From Variovorax paradoxus (lineage in GTDB: Bacteria; Pseudomonadota; Gammaproteobacteria; Burkholderiales; Burkholderiaceae_C), in the NCBI RefSeq assembly GCF_009498455.1, contig NZ_CP045644.1, positions 5,087,001 through 5,151,000 on the forward strand: a stretch of 64,000 nt of DNA, in the 5' to 3' direction. Positions 63,996 to 64,000 of the stretch are shown here, piece after piece. The notes beneath the pieces were generated by a model, which saw only the letters and a list, made by a program, of their open reading frames with translations, searched no databases and was not told the DNA's origin. The translations under genes and the position numbers were made by a program. How positions within the stretch are numbered: the stretch's first letter is position 1; the number at the start of each line of letters is the position of its first letter.

Positions 63996-64000
63996 AAAAA

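Overview
The window is GC-rich (mostly about 65-68 % by eye), densely coded, and reads as a betaproteobacterial chromosome of the order Burkholderiales, most likely Comamonadaceae (Variovorax-like). The support is gene order (purD-hemF-nadD-rsfS-rlmH-maf-rng; tolB-pal-cpoB; sbp-cysTWA), many GTG/TTG starts with ATGA overlaps, Bug/TctC-type binding proteins, and family-typical dispersed repeats. This placement comes from reading, not from a database search. || Layout. 1-7634 is a sulfur block: the end of an SsuB-like ATPase, metY, a nitroreductase, a Mop protein, then a run of rhodanese, serine acetyltransferase EpsC, XRE regulator, family 2A encapsulin shell and its cysteine desulfurase cargo. 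7649-18084 is mixed: a secreted alpha/beta hydrolase, a halogenase-like flavoprotein, a lone HipA-type kinase with its own operators, a small-molecule catabolic operon with an orphan binding protein, an FMN reductase, a lower-GC SDR gene, and azoR divergent from a LysR gene. 18220-24944 holds a 1-Cys peroxiredoxin, a small hydrolase, the sulfate importer and DsbB, closed by a 17-bp stem terminator. 25146-29681 is a MacA-MacB-outer membrane factor efflux operon. 29919-33326 is a glycosyltransferase / acyltransferase / chorismatase / methyltransferase operon that resembles part of an aryl-polyene (xanthomonadin-like) pathway. || 33445-40406 is housekeeping (YebC, purine, haem, NAD, ribosome and RNA genes). 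40440-44512 is an MFS / BKACE / SDR operon facing a GntR regulator across a perfect 18-bp palindrome. 44516-49967 is cell envelope plus tRNA modification (msbA, tolB, pal, cpoB, tcdA), followed by tRNA-Lys(UUU). 50190-62421 is a large acyl-CoA catabolic locus split around an IclR regulator; its thiolase-like protein lacks the usual nucleophilic cysteine and is paired with a DUF35 protein. The right edge (62431-64000) looks accessory: tiny coupled ORFs, a candidate small RNA, and an S24-type repressor with operator-like repeats at the very end. || The most notable system is the encapsulin operon. Rhodanese, EpsC and cysteine desulfurase together would make, store and mobilise cysteine-derived sulfur inside or around a protein shell. 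The disordered targeting region of the cargo carries an in-frame copy of a dispersed palindromic repeat that adds about 33 residues between two FYF motifs. Sulfur genes recur across the window (metY, encapsulin operon, sulfate importer, sulfonate-type binding proteins), which suggests sulfur scavenging matters to this organism.
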